NCBI GenBank assembly: GCA_963974645.1
Contig: CAXBEA010000076.1
Coordinates: forward strand, 1-19,053
Origin: Motiliproteus sp963974645
GTDB taxonomy: Bacteria > Pseudomonadota > Gammaproteobacteria > Pseudomonadales > Balneatricaceae
DNA length: 19,053 nt
Direction: 5' to 3'
A program made the position numbers and the translations under genes. This document shows positions 6,775 to 14,324 of the stretch, piece by piece. The notes below the pieces were generated by a model. The model saw only the letters and a list, made by a program, of their open reading frames with translations. It had not been told where the DNA came from and searched no databases. Position 1 is the first letter of the stretch; the number at the start of each line of letters is the position of its first letter.

Positions 6775-6832
6775 TTGCTGCCATCAATTTCAAGTGCTAT
6801 ATATAACCATACATATGAATACATGTTTGTAT
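6775..6832 (+). promoter_or_regulatory. Promoter and candidate operator of the metal operon
   Basis: TTGCTG (6775-6780) and TATATA (6798-6803) are spaced by 17 bases and match sigma70 -35/-10 boxes. Just downstream, ATACA (6809-6813) and TGTAT (6828-6832) bound an imperfect AT-rich 24-bp dyad centred on ACATGT. This would overlap the transcription start, a usual place for ArsR/SmtB repressor binding. The promoter is seen; repressor binding is inferred. Confidence 0.55.
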
Positions 6833-6855
6833 GATTGTTTATAAGGAAAAGTACC

Positions 6856-7188
6856 GTGAATAGCTGTAGTCCAACGGGAAGGAAGATCAACGAGGACGCA
6901 ACAATAGAGCTCGCTGATATGTTTCGCTTGATGGGGGACAGAAGCAGGCTTCGGGTCATTCTCGCCTGCCTTAGGGAGCCTGTATGCGTTGGCGACATAG
7001 GAGAAGAGCTAGGTTTGTCTGCATCTCTAGTCAGTCACCACCTTCGCTTACTTCGCGCAGCGCGTTTAGTGCGTTCTGAAAGAAGAGGTAAACAGGTTTT
7101 TTATTTGGTTGCCGATGAGCATATACGCTGCGTTCTTGATGACATGATTGACCACGTAGCAGAGCCGCATGCTGAGGAGGATGAATAA
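6856..7188 (+). CDS. ArsR/SmtB-family metal-responsive repressor
   Basis: This 110-aa protein starts at GTG 6856, with AAGGA about eight bases upstream; a TTG at 6835 is also in frame but less likely. The winged helix is complete: 'ELADMFRLMGDRSRLRVILACL', 'VCVGDIGEELGLSASLVSHHLRLLRAARLVRSERRGKQVFYLV'. The C-terminal helix carries D87-x-H89 and H100-x-x-E103, exactly the spacing of the alpha5 zinc site of SmtB (Asp, His, His, Glu). The arsenic/cadmium Cys-Val-Cys motif is reduced to one Cys (C44). Zn(II) or a similar ion is therefore the likely inducer. Its stop overlaps the next start by one base. Confidence 0.88.
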   Translation: MNSCSPTGRKINEDATIELADMFRLMGDRSRLRVILACLREPVCVGDIGEELGLSASLVSHHLRLLRAARLVRSERRGKQVFYLVADEHIRCVLDDMIDHVAEPHAEEDE

Positions 7189-7847
7189 TGGCTGGCTGTA
7201 ACAGCTGTGCCAGTGATAGTGCGACTGAAGCAGAGCGTAAAAATCCGCAATTTCGTCGTGTGCTTTGGTTTGCACTTGCAAGCAACGCCGTGATGTTTTT
7301 TGTTGAGCTTAGCGCGAGTTTTATCAGCGATTCAGTGTCTCTTCAGGCAGACGCACTCGACTTTTTTGGAGATTCGATTAACTACGGACTATCTCTTCTT
7401 GTGCTCGGTATGGGTCTACATTTTCGAGCCAAGGCTGCTCTCTTTAAGGGAGCGATCATGGCTCTTTTTGGGCTTTGGGTAATTGGAAGTGCCATCTACA
7501 GGATGGGGTCGGACAAAGTTCCTGACCCCGAAATCATGGGGTTTATTGGATTTTTGGCATTGATAGTCAACGTATTGGTTGCAGTTTTGCTGTTCCGCTA
7601 CCGCAGTGGTGACAGCAATATGCGCTCTATTTGGTTGTGCAGCCGAAACGATGCGCTGGGAAACATTGCTGTGATGGTAGCGGCCCTCGGCGTTGTCACA
7701 ACCGCTTCTGGTTGGCCAGATATCTTGGTCGCCGCAGTCATTGCCAGTCTTAATCTAAGCGCTGCGATTCAGGTCATACGCCAGGCGCAAACAGAGCTTC
7801 AACAACCACAAGGAATGGGTGATCAAAATGAAAACAGCTTTTCTTAA
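7188..7847 (+). CDS. Short CDF-like cation transporter
   Basis: This 219-aa membrane protein starts at ATG 7188 with GAGGAGG seven bases upstream. The N-terminus has a Cys motif (CNSC, residues 4-7). About six membrane segments follow, the first near 27-48. Segment 2 carries D58-FFG-D62 and segment 5 C151-SRN-D155. These are the positions of the cation diffusion facilitator transport site, normally H/D-xxx-D and H-xxx-D. The usual C-terminal cytoplasmic domain is missing; only a ~20-residue tail follows the last segment. The protein probably moves a divalent metal out of the cytoplasm. Cys in place of His may alter metal choice. The upstream SmtB-type repressor supports metal regulation. Confidence 0.8.
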   Translation: MAGCNSCASDSATEAERKNPQFRRVLWFALASNAVMFFVELSASFISDSVSLQADALDFFGDSINYGLSLLVLGMGLHFRAKAALFKGAIMALFGLWVIGSAIYRMGSDKVPDPEIMGFIGFLALIVNVLVAVLLFRYRSGDSNMRSIWLCSRNDALGNIAVMVAALGVVTTASGWPDILVAAVIASLNLSAAIQVIRQAQTELQQPQGMGDQNENSFS

Positions 7848-8385
7848 AAGCAGTCTACTACCAATAATGAGTTTTGTTGTTTTATTCCCTCTCGTAGCAG
7901 AGCAGGCTAGCGCACAGCCTCCCATGGACAGATGGGGATCGCAGTGGTCACAGCATAGAATGAAATGCTCTGGAATGGGCATGCATGACCAGGGACAGAG
8001 TATGGCCAGACACCGCACGTTTATGCGCAGTGGGGTACCGCAGGGTTACGTAGGCAGCAAGAGCCCTTATTTGAGCAATTCCGACGTTATTCGAGAAGGC
8101 GATAAATTATATCGACAGCAGTGTTCTGCCTGTCATGGTGCAACAGGGATGGGAGACGGTGTAGTTGCTAGTTCGTTGTCACCTTCACCTGCTGTACTGG
8201 ATCGCCTTGTTCAGATGCCAATGGCCGTTGACGAATACCTGCTTTGGTCGATTTCCGAAGGTGGCGAAGCTTTCGGGACCGACATGCCTGCCTTCAAAGA
8301 GCAGTTATCGCAAGATGATATCTGGAAAATTGTAGCGTACATGCGGGCTGGTTTTCCCTCTTCGGCCCAAAGCCCTCAACAGTAG
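7828..8385 (+). CDS. Periplasmic c-type cytochrome with Met/His-rich leader segment
   Basis: This 185-aa protein starts at ATG 7828, overlapping the transporter gene by 20 bases; GTG 7819 is in frame and nearer to AAGGA. A signal peptide spans residues 1-29 (cleavage after 'QASA'). Residues 33-66 are rich in Met and His, with one Cys: M33, H43, M45, C47, M50, M52, H53, M59, H62 and M66. A single heme site follows (C99-SA-C102-H103, 'QQCSACHGATGMGDG'), and the distal ligand is probably M153 in 'TDMPAFKEQL'. The fold is of the cytochrome c / cbb3-CcoP type. It would carry electrons in the periplasm, and the leader segment could bind copper or another soft metal. Confidence 0.85.
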   Translation: MKTAFLKSSLLPIMSFVVLFPLVAEQASAQPPMDRWGSQWSQHRMKCSGMGMHDQGQSMARHRTFMRSGVPQGYVGSKSPYLSNSDVIREGDKLYRQQCSACHGATGMGDGVVASSLSPSPAVLDRLVQMPMAVDEYLLWSISEGGEAFGTDMPAFKEQLSQDDIWKIVAYMRAGFPSSAQSPQQ

Positions 8386-8400
8386 CTGGAGGATAGAATA

Positions 8401-8721
8401 ATGCGCACGATAACACAGACCACAATCCTAACTACCTTGCTGATGATGCCCACTACATTATTGGCCCAGCAGTGGGGGCGAGGAGACTATGGGCCTCATA
8501 TGATGTGGGGGGACGGCATGTATTTCGGACCAATAATGACCCTTGTATTTATAGCAGTCATCGTTTTTATTGTGATGTCACTTGTGCGTTGGTTAAGCGC
8601 TAATAAACCCGAGTCTTCCCAATCAAGCGCCTTGGATATTCTTAGAGAGCGTTTCGCAAAAGGTGAAATTGATAAAGAAGAATACGAAGAGCGTCGAAAA
8701 ATACTCGGGAATGATCCGTAA
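8401..8721 (+). CDS. SHOCT-domain membrane protein
   Basis: This 106-aa protein starts at ATG 8401 with GGAGG eight bases upstream, 15 bases after the cytochrome stop. Residues 1-22 are a signal peptide or first membrane segment. A short periplasmic stretch rich in Gly, Met, His and Trp follows (HMMWGDGMY, 33-41), then a membrane segment (44-64). The C-terminal SHOCT motif is at 77-102 ('ALDILRERFAKGEIDKEEYEERRKIL'). SHOCT is a short helical module of unknown biochemical role, common at the end of small membrane proteins and often near metal-resistance genes. It is the last gene of the operon. Confidence 0.85.
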   Translation: MRTITQTTILTTLLMMPTTLLAQQWGRGDYGPHMMWGDGMYFGPIMTLVFIAVIVFIVMSLVRWLSANKPESSQSSALDILRERFAKGEIDKEEYEERRKILGNDP

Positions 8722-8729
8722 ACGAATAT

Positions 8730-8761
8730 CCAGGCTAGTAGATGATAATTGACTAGCCTGG
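8730..8761 (+). terminator. Hairpin closing the metal operon
   Basis: CCAGGCTAGT (8730-8739) and ACTAGCCTGG (8752-8761) are perfect inverted copies with a 12-base loop, nine bases after the SHOCT gene stop. The stem is strong but a clean T-run is missing (CCTCCCTT follows), so it may act as a weak terminator or an mRNA-protecting structure. Confidence 0.55.
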
Positions 8762-8873
8762 CCTCCCTTCATAGGTCACGCAATTGGGATCGGATGCTGT
8801 CGCCCAAAGATAAGAAAATCATCTGCGGCATGGCCGCTAAGTAGATGCTACCGACCAAAGCAGGCGAGACTAG

Positions 8874-8901
8874 TATGGTCGCTGGATGCGACAAACCTGC
8901 C
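8874..8901. repeat. Second copy of the GTCGC...GCGACAAA dyad repeat
   Basis: The stretch starting TATGGTCGCT and continuing TGCGACAAA matches 6616-6643 at about 23 of 28 positions and keeps the same inner dyad (GTCGC 8878-8882, GCGAC 8888-8892). Both copies lie in spacers flanking the metal operon. Confidence 0.5.
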
Positions 8902-8996
8902 TTGAATCGTGCACAGCTTTAGCTTTGATCGACACAGGATCGGTATAAACATAAGCTAAGATGAGATACGAAATAGCGGTTGGGTACGAGGTAACT

Positions 8997-9287
8997 ATGA
9001 GCACCAAATACGGCATTTATTTTGACGATGCGACAGGAACATATTTGTACGAAGAAGCCCTGCATTCGCTTGGAGGATCCGATTCTCCTGCTTATATCCA
9101 AGCAGGGGGCGACCGCTTTAGCATCTGTCACGATTTTGCTGATAAAAACCCGCAGGTGACCGTTGAGGTCGACGCAAAGGTTATGGATCGGTTAGCGATT
9201 GCGTGGTGTAAGCATCGAAATCTACAAGATGCACTTGGTGGGCCTGTTGGTAAGGAGTTTGGGGCTCCTGAGTGTGACTACGAATGA
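8997..9287 (+). CDS. Hypothetical 96-aa protein
   Basis: ATG 8997 is preceded by GAGG six bases upstream. An in-frame ATG at 8961 lacks a good site and would add 12 residues. The product is a small soluble acidic protein without signal or membrane segments. It is rich in aromatic residues at the start (YGIYFDDATGTYLYEEALHSL), with two Cys in 'SICHDF' and 'AWCKHRN' and a third near the end. The middle 'VTVEVDAKVMDRLAIAW' suggests a strand and helix. I do not recognise the family. It stands alone, with 235 bases before it and 400 after it, and shows no operon partner. Confidence 0.5.
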   Translation: MSTKYGIYFDDATGTYLYEEALHSLGGSDSPAYIQAGGDRFSICHDFADKNPQVTVEVDAKVMDRLAIAWCKHRNLQDALGGPVGKEFGAPECDYE

Positions 9288-9628
9288 TAAGTATTTAATG
9301 AAGCGTCTGTCGTTAGCAAGCTAGTCGCCTCCTAGTCTTCTTTGGCGGAAAATTCAGTAGGTGCAAAAAATGCACATACTGAGCTGCCTGCGTCAGTAAG
9401 CCATCAACAAGTAATTTGCATTTTGCTTGTCTGTTAACGGCGGTAGTTGCGACAAAGGAGTCATCACTACACACATATTATCTGAATCCCCGGAATAGTG
9501 CGGCTGCGTACTGTTTCTGAGAAGCAGTACCGGGATGCGTACAAACTGTGGCCAGTTTTACTTGACCACTACACTCAGCTCAAAACATGGCCACTTACTC
9601 ACATTCCTGAATGTGTCTCAACCAAGAC
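9288..9628. other. Structured spacer upstream of the RND operon
   Basis: No gene is supported. Three dyads are visible. AGTAGGTGCA/TGCACATACT (9356-9365 and 9371-9380) has one mismatch and an AAAAA loop. GTGGCCAGTTTT/AAAACATGGCCAC (9548-9559 and 9582-9594) has one bulged A. CACATTC-CT-GAATGTG (9600-9615) is perfect. The last has the look of a dimeric repressor site and lies 14 bases upstream of the -35 box of the next promoter. Confidence 0.5.
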
Positions 9629-9658
9629 TTGTACATTAGTCGACTGGTCGATTATATT
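9629..9658 (+). promoter_or_regulatory. Candidate promoter of the RND operon
   Basis: TTGTAC (9629-9634) and TATATT (9653-9658) are separated by 18 bases and lie 30 bases before the RND start. The perfect palindrome at 9600-9615 is just upstream and could be an operator. This is a pattern-based call. Confidence 0.45.
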
Positions 9659-9687
9659 AGATATCTCTAAACTAAGAGGGCGGCAAC

Positions 9688-12240
9688 ATGAAGCACAGGA
9701 TTATCCAGTTCGCCACCGAACACCCCAAACGCATCTACGCCCTGATACTGGGTTTAGTTGTCATCATGGCCGCCATGATGCCAAACATCCAGATTGATAC
9801 CGATCCTGAGAACATGTTGCCCAGCTCTGATCCGGCGCGTGTCTTTCACAATGAGATCAAGCAAACCTTCTCGATGTATGACTCCATCATCGTCGGTGCC
9901 GTGGCGAACGATGAAACAAATGGAATCTACACCCCAGAGTCGCTGCAACAGATGCACCAACTCACAAACAAGATCTTGCAAATCGAAGGAGTGGTTCACT
10001 CAGACCTGATGGCACTGTCCACCTCAGACAACATCACTCAGGAGCAGCCCGGTACGATCCGCTTTGAATACCTGATGAATGAGGCACCAACAACTTTAGC
10101 ATTGGCACAAGAACTCAAGATCAATACCGAGCGTTTGCCGCTACTGAACAATACCTTGGTCTCTGGCGATGGCATGGCCGCCGCCATCTATGTGCCGCTG
10201 CATAATAAAGACGACAGCTATGATATTGCCCAGCAGATCCGCGCCCTGATTAACGATCTGCAACCTATCGACCAATACCATATCACCGGCCTGCCCGTTG
10301 CCGAAAACCAGTTTGGATATGAGATGTTTGTTCAGATGGCCATCGCTGCACCGATGGCCGGAGCGATGATTTTTCTGCTGATGCTCTACTTCTTCCGTAG
10401 TGTGGATCTGGTGGTTGCACCGATGCTGGTGGCGATGACAACAGTGATTATCACCATGGGGGCATTGATCGGCATGGGCTTTACGGTGCACATCATGTCC
10501 TCTATGATCGCCATCTTCCTGATGCCCATTGCCGTGGTCGATAGTGTCCATATCATGAGTGATTTCACCGATCGCTATAAACCCGGTCTAAATGCTAAAA
10601 AAGTGATCGGTGAGGTGATCGAAGAACTGTTTAATCCCATGCTGTTTACCTCGATCACTTCGGCCATCGGTTTCTACTCTTTGATGCTGACCCCTATCCC
10701 ACCGGTGCAAATTTTCGGTGCCTTCGTGGGTAGCGGGATTCTGTTGGCGTTTATCGTCAGCATCACCTTGATCCCTGCCTATGTGGTGCGGATGTCATCG
10801 GCCAGCTTAAACAAGGTGCAGCAAAAACTGCATAATAAACCTGAAGGCGGATTTTTAGCACGTAAACTGCCTAGCATCGGTCGCTTTAGCCAACAATTCG
10901 CCAAGGTGATACTGAGTGGCGCAATGATTGTTTTGCTGCTGAGCATCGCTGGGATCACTAAGATACAGATCAATGATAACCCGATCCGTTGGTTTAAATC
11001 CGACCATGAGGTGCGTGTTGCCGATGTTGCGCTCAACCATCACTTTGCCGGCACCTATGATGCCTGGCTGGTATTAACCGACAATCGAGAAGTCGCGACT
11101 CAATCAGAGGTAGTCCAGCTGAGTGCTCGTCTGACGCAGGCGCTACCGGCAGATAATCACGCCAAAACCTTATTAGATCGAACGTTAGAGGGCGATACAC
11201 AAGCCTTAAACGAGTTGATCAACCGGCTCGATGATGCAACCTTTAATACCCTAAGCCCGGGACAGCGGGATGTGATCGATAACCTGCTGTTGAATTTAGA
11301 AGGCCTAGCCGAAAACAGCCGCCGCTTCTTAGACCCTGCAACCCTGCGTTGGATGACCCAGCTGCAAAGTTCGCTCGATAACAGTGAGCTGGTAGGCAAA
11401 AGCAATGGCCTGAGCGATATCGTCCGTACCGTCAATCGTGAGCTGCGCTCCGGCCATGATGACGATTTTGTGGTTCCAGACTCCGCTGCCGGTGTGGCTC
11501 AAACCTTATTACAGTTTCAAAGCTCCCATCGCCCCCAGGATCTCTGGCACTTCGTCAGTCAGGATTATCAGCAATCCCTGATTTGGCTGCAGATGACCTC
11601 GGGTGATAATCAACATATGAATCAAGTGATTACACTGGTCGATGATTACCTGGTGCAACATCCATTACCCGAAGGGCTCGAGCTGCAGTGGGCAGGTAAA
11701 GCTTATATCAATGTGATCTGGCAGGACGCCATGGTTTCCGGCATGGCTACCAGCTTGATAGGCGCTTTTGTGTTTGTCTTTATCATCATGGCGATCCTGT
11801 TCCGCTCCGTTCTGTTTGGCTTCTTAGCCATGCTTCCATTAAGCCTAACTATCGCTTTTATCTATGGTTTAGTCGGCTGGTTAGGTAAAGATTATGACAT
11901 GCCCATCGCTGTACTCTCGGCACTGGCTTTGGGTCTGTCGGTGGATTTTGCCATCCACTTCTTAGAGCGTACTCGCGCCATTCATAAACAGACAGGTGAT
12001 ATCAGCCAAACCTTAAAGCTGATGTTTGAGGCGCCAAGTCGAGCCATTAGCCGTAACGCGACTGTGGTCGCACTCGGCTTTACCCCGCTGCTGCTAGCCC
12101 CTCTGGTGCCTTATATCACGGTCGGTGTATTGATGGCTGCCATCATGGCGATCTCGGCTACTGTGACCCTACTTATATTGCCTGCTGCCCTGAGCGTACT
12201 GGGCAACAAAGCACTGCCTAGTTCAAAAGGAGCTAAATGA
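9688..12240 (+). CDS. RND superfamily transporter, HAE3/MMPL type
   Basis: This 850-aa inner-membrane protein has the two-fold RND layout. TM1 is near residue 16-34. A periplasmic domain runs to about 210, and a five-helix bundle covers about 215-370. TM7 is near 405-425, a second periplasmic domain extends to about 680, and a final bundle reaches 840. Charged intramembrane residues of the MMPL type are present: D285 in 'PIAVVDSVHIMSDF' and D753 in 'GLSVDFAIHFLERTR'. This group uses the proton gradient to move lipids or other hydrophobic molecules. ATG 9688 follows AGAGGGCGGCAAC. Its stop overlaps the LolA-like start (ATGA), so the two are coupled. The cargo is not evident. Confidence 0.88.
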   Translation: MKHRIIQFATEHPKRIYALILGLVVIMAAMMPNIQIDTDPENMLPSSDPARVFHNEIKQTFSMYDSIIVGAVANDETNGIYTPESLQQMHQLTNKILQIEGVVHSDLMALSTSDNITQEQPGTIRFEYLMNEAPTTLALAQELKINTERLPLLNNTLVSGDGMAAAIYVPLHNKDDSYDIAQQIRALINDLQPIDQYHITGLPVAENQFGYEMFVQMAIAAPMAGAMIFLLMLYFFRSVDLVVAPMLVAMTTVIITMGALIGMGFTVHIMSSMIAIFLMPIAVVDSVHIMSDFTDRYKPGLNAKKVIGEVIEELFNPMLFTSITSAIGFYSLMLTPIPPVQIFGAFVGSGILLAFIVSITLIPAYVVRMSSASLNKVQQKLHNKPEGGFLARKLPSIGRFSQQFAKVILSGAMIVLLLSIAGITKIQINDNPIRWFKSDHEVRVADVALNHHFAGTYDAWLVLTDNREVATQSEVVQLSARLTQALPADNHAKTLLDRTLEGDTQALNELINRLDDATFNTLSPGQRDVIDNLLLNLEGLAENSRRFLDPATLRWMTQLQSSLDNSELVGKSNGLSDIVRTVNRELRSGHDDDFVVPDSAAGVAQTLLQFQSSHRPQDLWHFVSQDYQQSLIWLQMTSGDNQHMNQVITLVDDYLVQHPLPEGLELQWAGKAYINVIWQDAMVSGMATSLIGAFVFVFIIMAILFRSVLFGFLAMLPLSLTIAFIYGLVGWLGKDYDMPIAVLSALALGLSVDFAIHFLERTRAIHKQTGDISQTLKLMFEAPSRAISRNATVVALGFTPLLLAPLVPYITVGVLMAAIMAISATVTLLILPAALSVLGNKALPSSKGAK

Positions 12241-13013
12241 TGAAGATTTTTACCCTGTTATTAAGCTTGGCTTTAAGCAGCTCAGCTCTGGCCATGAGCG
12301 CCGATGAGGTGATCAATAAAGCAAATCTGGCAGCGATCTACCCAGGTGATGATGGCCGAACTCAGGCGCGGATGATGATTATTGATAAACAGGGCCGTCA
12401 ACAGACGCGTCAGTTCACTATTCTAAGACGCAACGTTGAGGCAGGCGGTGATCAACAGATGCTGGTCTTCTTTGCTCGTCCATCGGATGTACGCGGTACC
12501 GTTTTTAGAGTTGAAAAAAGTGTCACTCAAGATGACGATCGCTGGCTCTATCTGCCGGGATTGGATCTGGTCCGCAGGATCAGTGCCGGTGATAAACGTA
12601 CTTCTTTCGTAGGCAGTCACTTCTACTATGAAGATGTATCAGGGCGTAACCCAGCCGAAGACAATTTTGAGTTTATCGAGCAAACAGAATCCAGTTACCT
12701 GATCCAGGCAACGCCGAAAGATCCGCGCAGCGTCGAATTTGCCACCTATCAGATCAAAATCGATGCCGATACCTGGTTGCCGATGATGACCCAATACTTT
12801 GATGCCAAGGGTAAGATAATCCGTCAGATTGAAGCGGTGCAAACCCAGGAGATCCAGGGTTACCCAAGTGTCACCCGAGCTCGTATCGATGATTTTAGTA
12901 CCGGTGGCCATACCCTGGTGGAGTTTCGCGGCATTGAGTACAACCTGGATCTTCCAACTGAATTGTTCAGCGAACGCAGTCTGCGTAATCCACCGACTCG
13001 ATATTTGAGATAG
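12237..13013 (+). CDS. LolA-like outer membrane lipoprotein-sorting protein
   Basis: This 258-aa protein starts at ATG 12237 (AAAGGAG six bases upstream) and overlaps the RND stop by four bases. A signal peptide covers residues 1-19 ('SSSALA'). The mature part is an extended beta-sheet half-barrel of the LolA/LolB-like superfamily: 'QARMMIIDKQGRQQTRQFTIL', 'QQMLVFFARPSDVRGTVFRVEK', 'DDRWLYLPGLDLVRRISAGDKRTSFVGSHFYYEDVSGR', then a C-terminal 'YPSVTRARIDDFSTGGHTLVEFRGIEYN'. These proteins carry a hydrophobic ligand through the periplasm. Placement between an RND pump gene and an outer-membrane barrel gene supports that role here. Confidence 0.85.
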   Translation: MMKIFTLLLSLALSSSALAMSADEVINKANLAAIYPGDDGRTQARMMIIDKQGRQQTRQFTILRRNVEAGGDQQMLVFFARPSDVRGTVFRVEKSVTQDDDRWLYLPGLDLVRRISAGDKRTSFVGSHFYYEDVSGRNPAEDNFEFIEQTESSYLIQATPKDPRSVEFATYQIKIDADTWLPMMTQYFDAKGKIIRQIEAVQTQEIQGYPSVTRARIDDFSTGGHTLVEFRGIEYNLDLPTELFSERSLRNPPTRYLR

Positions 13014-13024
13014 TTTGAGTGGGG

Positions 13025-14299
13025 ATGATGAACAGATACAGCTATCTTATCGGTGTCGCCGCTGCGCTGATGATAACCCCAGTCATCGCCGATGATCAGG
13101 GCTGGGGGGCGTGGGATGATGAACCCGAGGTTTACTCTCCCTGGCAGGCCATCTCAGGTTTTGCTGAAGCGGGCCTGGGCTATCGCACCCAGAGTGATAC
13201 TGCCGGGCTGGGCCGAGACACGCTACAGGAGGCGCGAGTCAGAGTCGAGTCGGGCTATCAAGGAGATGATCTCACGGCTACTCTGCGTGGTGATCTACGT
13301 TTTGATGCCGTGGTTGAAGGTTGGGAGGTGGATCTGCGTGATCTATCTCTCAGCTATCGCCTTAGCGCGATGGATATTAAGGCGGGCCGGCAGGTACTAA
13401 CCTGGGGAACAGGTGATTATCTGTTTTTGAATGACCTGTTTGCCAAGGATTGGCAGGCCTTCTTCTCTGGCCTAGACGACGAATACCTCAAAGCACCCAT
13501 GAATGCGGTTCGCACCAATTGGTACAGTCAATATGCCAATTTTGATTTTATCTGGATGCCGCAATTTGAGTCAGATAACTATTTGACCGGGGATCGCTTT
13601 AGCTTTTTCGATCCGATCCAAGGCGAGCAAGTCGCGCCCGGTTTTGACGCCGACGAGCCAAATGAAGATGTCTGGGCGGCTCGTGTTTATGGCACGCGCA
13701 ACCAGATGGAATGGGCTATTTATGGCTATTGGGGCTACACAGGTCAGCCTCTTGCCAGCAGCCCTGAGGGGCGGCCCGCATTTGCCGAGCTGCACGCCTA
13801 TGGTGCCAGTGTGTTGATGCCCGTCGGCGCTGGTTTATTGAACCTGGAGACCTCATTTCACAAGATAAGAGACCAAGACAATGGCAATAATCCATTACAA
13901 CCCTTGGATACCTTGCTTGGCTTAATCGGATATCAGCAAGAGCTGATCACTAACTTGACTCTGGGGCTGCAATATCAGATTGAACACAGACTTGATTATG
14001 ATAGTCATCGACAGGTCACACCTGTTCCAGAGCAATACGCGATGGATAGAAACCGCCATCTCACAACCCTAAGATTGGATTACCGCGCTTATCAAGAAAG
14101 GTTAACCCTGACTTTATTTAGCTTCTATAGCCCATCAGACAATGACTTTTATCTGCGGCCCCAAACCAGTTACCGCTTAGATGATAACTGGTTTATTGCG
14201 GCAGGATTCAACCTGTTAAATGGCGAGAAGGATCACACCTTCTTTGGCCAGATGGCGGATAACAGCAATGGCTGGCTCCGCTTGAGATATTACTACTAA
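13025..14299 (+). CDS. Predicted outer-membrane beta-barrel protein
   Basis: About 424 aa. The start is ATG 13025 or 13028, eleven or fourteen bases after the previous stop, with a purine run (GAGTGGGG) close upstream; an upstream in-frame GTG at 13019 is less likely. A signal peptide ends near 'TPVIA'. The mature protein shows alternating amphipathic strands throughout, many Trp/Tyr residues at strand ends, short turns with Asp/Gly/Asn, and a C-terminal strand ending in aromatic residues (RLRYYY). All of these are hallmarks of a 14-18 strand porin-like barrel. I assign no exact family; it resembles barrels encoded beside RND/LolA-like genes. It probably forms the outer-membrane end of the same route. 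Confidence 0.75.
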   Translation: MMNRYSYLIGVAAALMITPVIADDQGWGAWDDEPEVYSPWQAISGFAEAGLGYRTQSDTAGLGRDTLQEARVRVESGYQGDDLTATLRGDLRFDAVVEGWEVDLRDLSLSYRLSAMDIKAGRQVLTWGTGDYLFLNDLFAKDWQAFFSGLDDEYLKAPMNAVRTNWYSQYANFDFIWMPQFESDNYLTGDRFSFFDPIQGEQVAPGFDADEPNEDVWAARVYGTRNQMEWAIYGYWGYTGQPLASSPEGRPAFAELHAYGASVLMPVGAGLLNLETSFHKIRDQDNGNNPLQPLDTLLGLIGYQQELITNLTLGLQYQIEHRLDYDSHRQVTPVPEQYAMDRNRHLTTLRLDYRAYQERLTLTLFSFYSPSDNDFYLRPQTSYRLDDNWFIAAGFNLLNGEKDHTFFGQMADNSNGWLRLRYYY

Positions 14300-14324
14300 G
14301 TTTCACTAAAAAGAGGTCTTAACT

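Noticed and set aside
5922..9500. Integron attC sites or a cassette array, suggested by the unrelated small genes separated by dyads
   Set aside because: I could not find paired core sites of the GTTRRRY/RYYYAAC type at the spacers. The dyads are short and differ from attC structure.
9498..9797. Plus-strand 99-codon frame before and into the RND gene
   Set aside because: It overlaps the start of the strongly supported RND gene in another frame, and its second half is only a shadow of it. The spacer part has dyads but no coding character.
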